Source: JBFMEX01 sp040752215 (lineage in GTDB: Bacteria; Pseudomonadota; Alphaproteobacteria; Rhizobiales; Hyphomicrobiaceae). Taken from it: a stretch of 24,233 nt of DNA. Of this stretch, positions 22,585-24,233 are shown in pieces (within the stretch, counting starts at the first letter, position 1; every line of letters begins with the position of its first letter). The position numbers were made by a program, and so were the translations under genes. Under the pieces are notes generated by a model that saw only the letters and a program-made list of their open reading frames with translations, ran no database searches and was not told the DNA's origin. The stretch covers positions 1 to 24,233 of the forward strand of contig JBFMEX010000092.1 in assembly GCA_040752215.1 (NCBI GenBank), given 5' to 3'.

Positions 22585-23781
22585 TCAAGCGACGGGGGCG
22601 GAAGCCGGTCTGCGGGAGAGTGCGCCGCTCAATACCATGTAGCCGGCGAGCGCCGATAGCAGCGAGCCCCCGAGCACGCCGATGCGGATGTCGGTGGCGA
22701 GCGTCGAATCGGGAAAAGCCAGCATGCCGATGAACAGGCTCATGGTGAAACCGATGCCGCCGAGCCAGGCGACACCGAGCAGCTCGGGCCAGCTGGTGGC
22801 GGGTGGGCGCTCGGCGAGGCCGAGCCGGACCGCGAGCCAGGTCGAGCCGAAGATGCCGATCGGCTTGCCGACGAACAGGCCGGCGGCGATGCCGAGCGGC
22901 ACCGGCCCCAGCAGCTTGGCGAGCGACACGCCGGCGAGCGAGACGCCCGCATTGGCGAAGGCGAAAGCGGGCAGGATGAGGTAGGTCACCCAAGGGTGCA
23001 GGCTCTCCTCGAGCACGGCCACGGGACCGTCCTCGTGGTCGCCTTCGGGCCCGTGGAGCGGCACGGCGAGCGCGGTAGCGACACCGGCGAGCGTGGCGTG
23101 CACACCCGACTTCAGCACGCACGCCCAGATGAACAGGCCGACCAGCACAAACGCGGCAATGCGGGTGACGCCGAGCCGGTTGAGAGCGACGAGCGCGACG
23201 AGGCCGACGGCGGCGAGGGAGAGTGCGGTGACGGAGAGGTCGGTGGTGAAGAAGATAGCGATGATCACGATCGCGCCGAGATCATCGATGATCGCCAATG
23301 CGAGCAGGAACACCTTGAGCGCGACCGGCACGCGCGGGCCGAGCAGTGCCAGCACGCCGAGGGCGAAGGCGATGTCGGTGGCGGCGGGGATGGCCCAGCC
23401 GCCGAGCGTTTCCGGGCTGCCCCAATTGACCGCCGCGTAGACCAGCGCCGGCACCACCATGCCGCCCACTGCGGCGATGGCGGGCAGCGCCGCCTGACGC
23501 GCCGTGGAGAGCTCGCCGACCAGCAGCTCGCGCTTGATCTCGAGGCCGACGAGAAAGAAGAAGATCGCCATCAGACCGTCGTTGATCCACAGCAGCAGCG
23601 GCTTGTCGAGCTTCAGCGCGCCGACCGCGATCATGACCCTCGTCTCGAGCAGGCTGTTGTAGAGCCAGGCGCCGGCCGAGTTCTGAAGGGCAAGGGCGAG
23701 CAATGCGGCGAGCAGCAGCAGGCTGCCGGCCGCGGCCTCGTGGCGGATGAACGCGAGGGCGCCCTGCAGCTTGGTCTTCAC
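22585..23781 (-). CDS. nhaA: Na+/H+ antiporter NhaA
   Basis: A 398-residue inner-membrane transporter that exchanges external protons for internal Na+ (or Li+). About twelve hydrophobic segments are visible. The ion-binding aspartates D166-D167 (AIIDDLGAI) and D136 (ATDIAFALG) are conserved, as are FFFLVGLEIKRELLVGEL (74-91) and the C-terminal GIGFTMSLFIG. I chose GTG at 23781 because GGGAG lies six bases upstream; the ATG at 23805 has no ribosome site and would add eight residues. It follows the pyridoxal kinase gene by 97 bases and precedes carbonic anhydrase by 21. Confidence 0.95.
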   Translation of the reverse strand: MKTKLQGALAFIRHEAAAGSLLLLAALLALALQNSAGAWLYNSLLETRVMIAVGALKLDKPLLLWINDGLMAIFFFLVGLEIKRELLVGELSTARQAALPAIAAVGGMVVPALVYAAVNWGSPETLGGWAIPAATDIAFALGVLALLGPRVPVALKVFLLALAIIDDLGAIVIIAIFFTTDLSVTALSLAAVGLVALVALNRLGVTRIAAFVLVGLFIWACVLKSGVHATLAGVATALAVPLHGPEGDHEDGPVAVLEESLHPWVTYLILPAFAFANAGVSLAGVSLAKLLGPVPLGIAAGLFVGKPIGIFGSTWLAVRLGLAERPPATSWPELLGVAWLGGIGFTMSLFIGMLAFPDSTLATDIRIGVLGGSLLSALAGYMVLSGALSRRPASAPVA

Positions 23782-23878
23782 GAACGTCTCCCTTCCGGTC
23801 AGCATGCCGAGAGCCCGAGGTCCCGATCACGGGCGCGGGCGACGCTCGATTTGGTATGTGGCGAAACTGTCCAGGAGG

Positions 23879-24233
23879 TCAATCCGGTGGCGTGCCGGTC
23901 CGGTCGACGTTGCACGGTGTGGCGGCCACGATCGCGGTCAGGTTGCCGGCAATCGCGAGTTCCTCGCGGCCTTCGCAGGCGGCGAGCGCGACGTCTGTTC
24001 CCGCGACCGCGCGCGCGAGGCTGTCCGCCGGCGTGCGGCCGGCCAACAGGTGGCCGGCGAAGAGGGCGGCGAGAAGGTCGCCGGTGCCATTCGGCACGCG
24101 TGCGCGACGCTTCGTCGTGGTCGTGAAGCAGCGATCGGCGAGGACAATGATATTGGCGATGCTGCCGGACGGGGCGGGAATGGAGGACGCGAGCACCATG
24201 GGTCGTGCGAGCCGGCGCGGGGCGGCGATGGCC
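23879..24233 (-). CDS. pdxY: pyridoxal kinase, C-terminal part (runs off the window)
   Basis: The last 117 or so codons of a ribokinase-fold kinase; the N-terminus lies beyond base 24233. The segment VPNGTGDLLAALFAGHLL contains the GTGD anion-hole motif with the catalytic Asp. This spelling (NGTGD-L-x-A-A-L-F-x-G-H-L-L) is typical of pyridoxal kinases of the PdxK/PdxY type, which phosphorylate pyridoxal to the cofactor precursor. The upstream ...APRRLARPMVLASSIP and the downstream helices fit the family too. There is an in-frame ATG at 24199, but the reading frame and similarity continue past it to the window edge. PdxK and PdxY cannot be separated from this fragment. Confidence 0.85.
   Translation of the reverse strand, partial: AIAAPRRLARPMVLASSIPAPSGSIANIIVLADRCFTTTTKRRARVPNGTGDLLAALFAGHLLAGRTPADSLARAVAGTDVALAACEGREELAIAGNLTAIVAATPCNVDRTGTPPD

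Overview
This window is GC-rich chromosomal DNA from an alphaproteobacterium, most likely of the order Hyphomicrobiales (Rhizobiales). The reasons are the strong G/C preference at third codon positions, the rlmN / argG neighbourhood, a phasin gene of the rhizobial type, and several small conserved membrane or secreted proteins of the sort common in that order. This is inference from gene content; no rRNA or tRNA gene is present to confirm it. I see no phage, insertion sequence, CRISPR array or integron. Most of the window is ordinary housekeeping DNA, and I did not find a clearly new multi-gene system.

Layout. 1-391: a small periplasmic cytochrome c (minus strand) followed by a strong hairpin. 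392-831: non-coding. 832-3785: rlmN, two tandem paralogous four-helix membrane proteins, and an alanine-rich phasin-like protein with its own promoter. 3804-4918: a nested hairpin, then two minus-strand genes, a secreted four-cysteine protein and a DsbA-fold / HCCA-isomerase-like protein. 5053-6297: argG, divergent from the isomerase-like gene. 6317-7501: a class II Fic AMP-transferase with three copies of a 10-bp AT-rich repeat at its promoter. 7630-10655: a GNAT acetyltransferase, a lipoprotein, a membrane-anchored protein of unknown function and a J-domain protein. 10841-12667: typA/bipA. 12863-15385: a PH-like membrane protein, a small secreted PepSY-like protein and a PIF1/RecD-like helicase. 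15710-16165: the phasin, with a very clear promoter and terminator. 16332-19063: a second GNAT paralogue, inorganic pyrophosphatase, dapB and gpmA. 19174-19773: a DUF4337 membrane protein. 19853-21209 (minus): an M23 peptidase downstream of a secreted DsrE-like protein. 21532-21834: rpmB (ribosomal protein L28), whose leader carries an intrinsic terminator. 21925-24233 (minus): beta-carbonic anhydrase, nhaA and the 3' part of a pyridoxal kinase.

How the parts fit. The genes cover translation and ribosome function (rlmN, typA, rpmB), amino-acid synthesis (argG, dapB), central phosphate and carbon metabolism (ppa, gpmA), cell-envelope functions, pH and bicarbonate homeostasis (nhaA next to carbonic anhydrase), and carbon storage (the phasin and probably the 3180-3785 protein).

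The observations most worth following are regulatory. First, a CTGC-N3-GCAG palindrome sits on the promoter of the uncharacterised 3180-3785 gene, and half-sites of it lie at the phasin promoter, which suggests both are controlled by a PhaR-type repressor. Second, a hairpin plus seven-T terminator lies just after the predicted rpmB transcription start. Third, CTTTAATAGC repeats upstream of fic may be an autoregulatory operator for its winged-helix tail.
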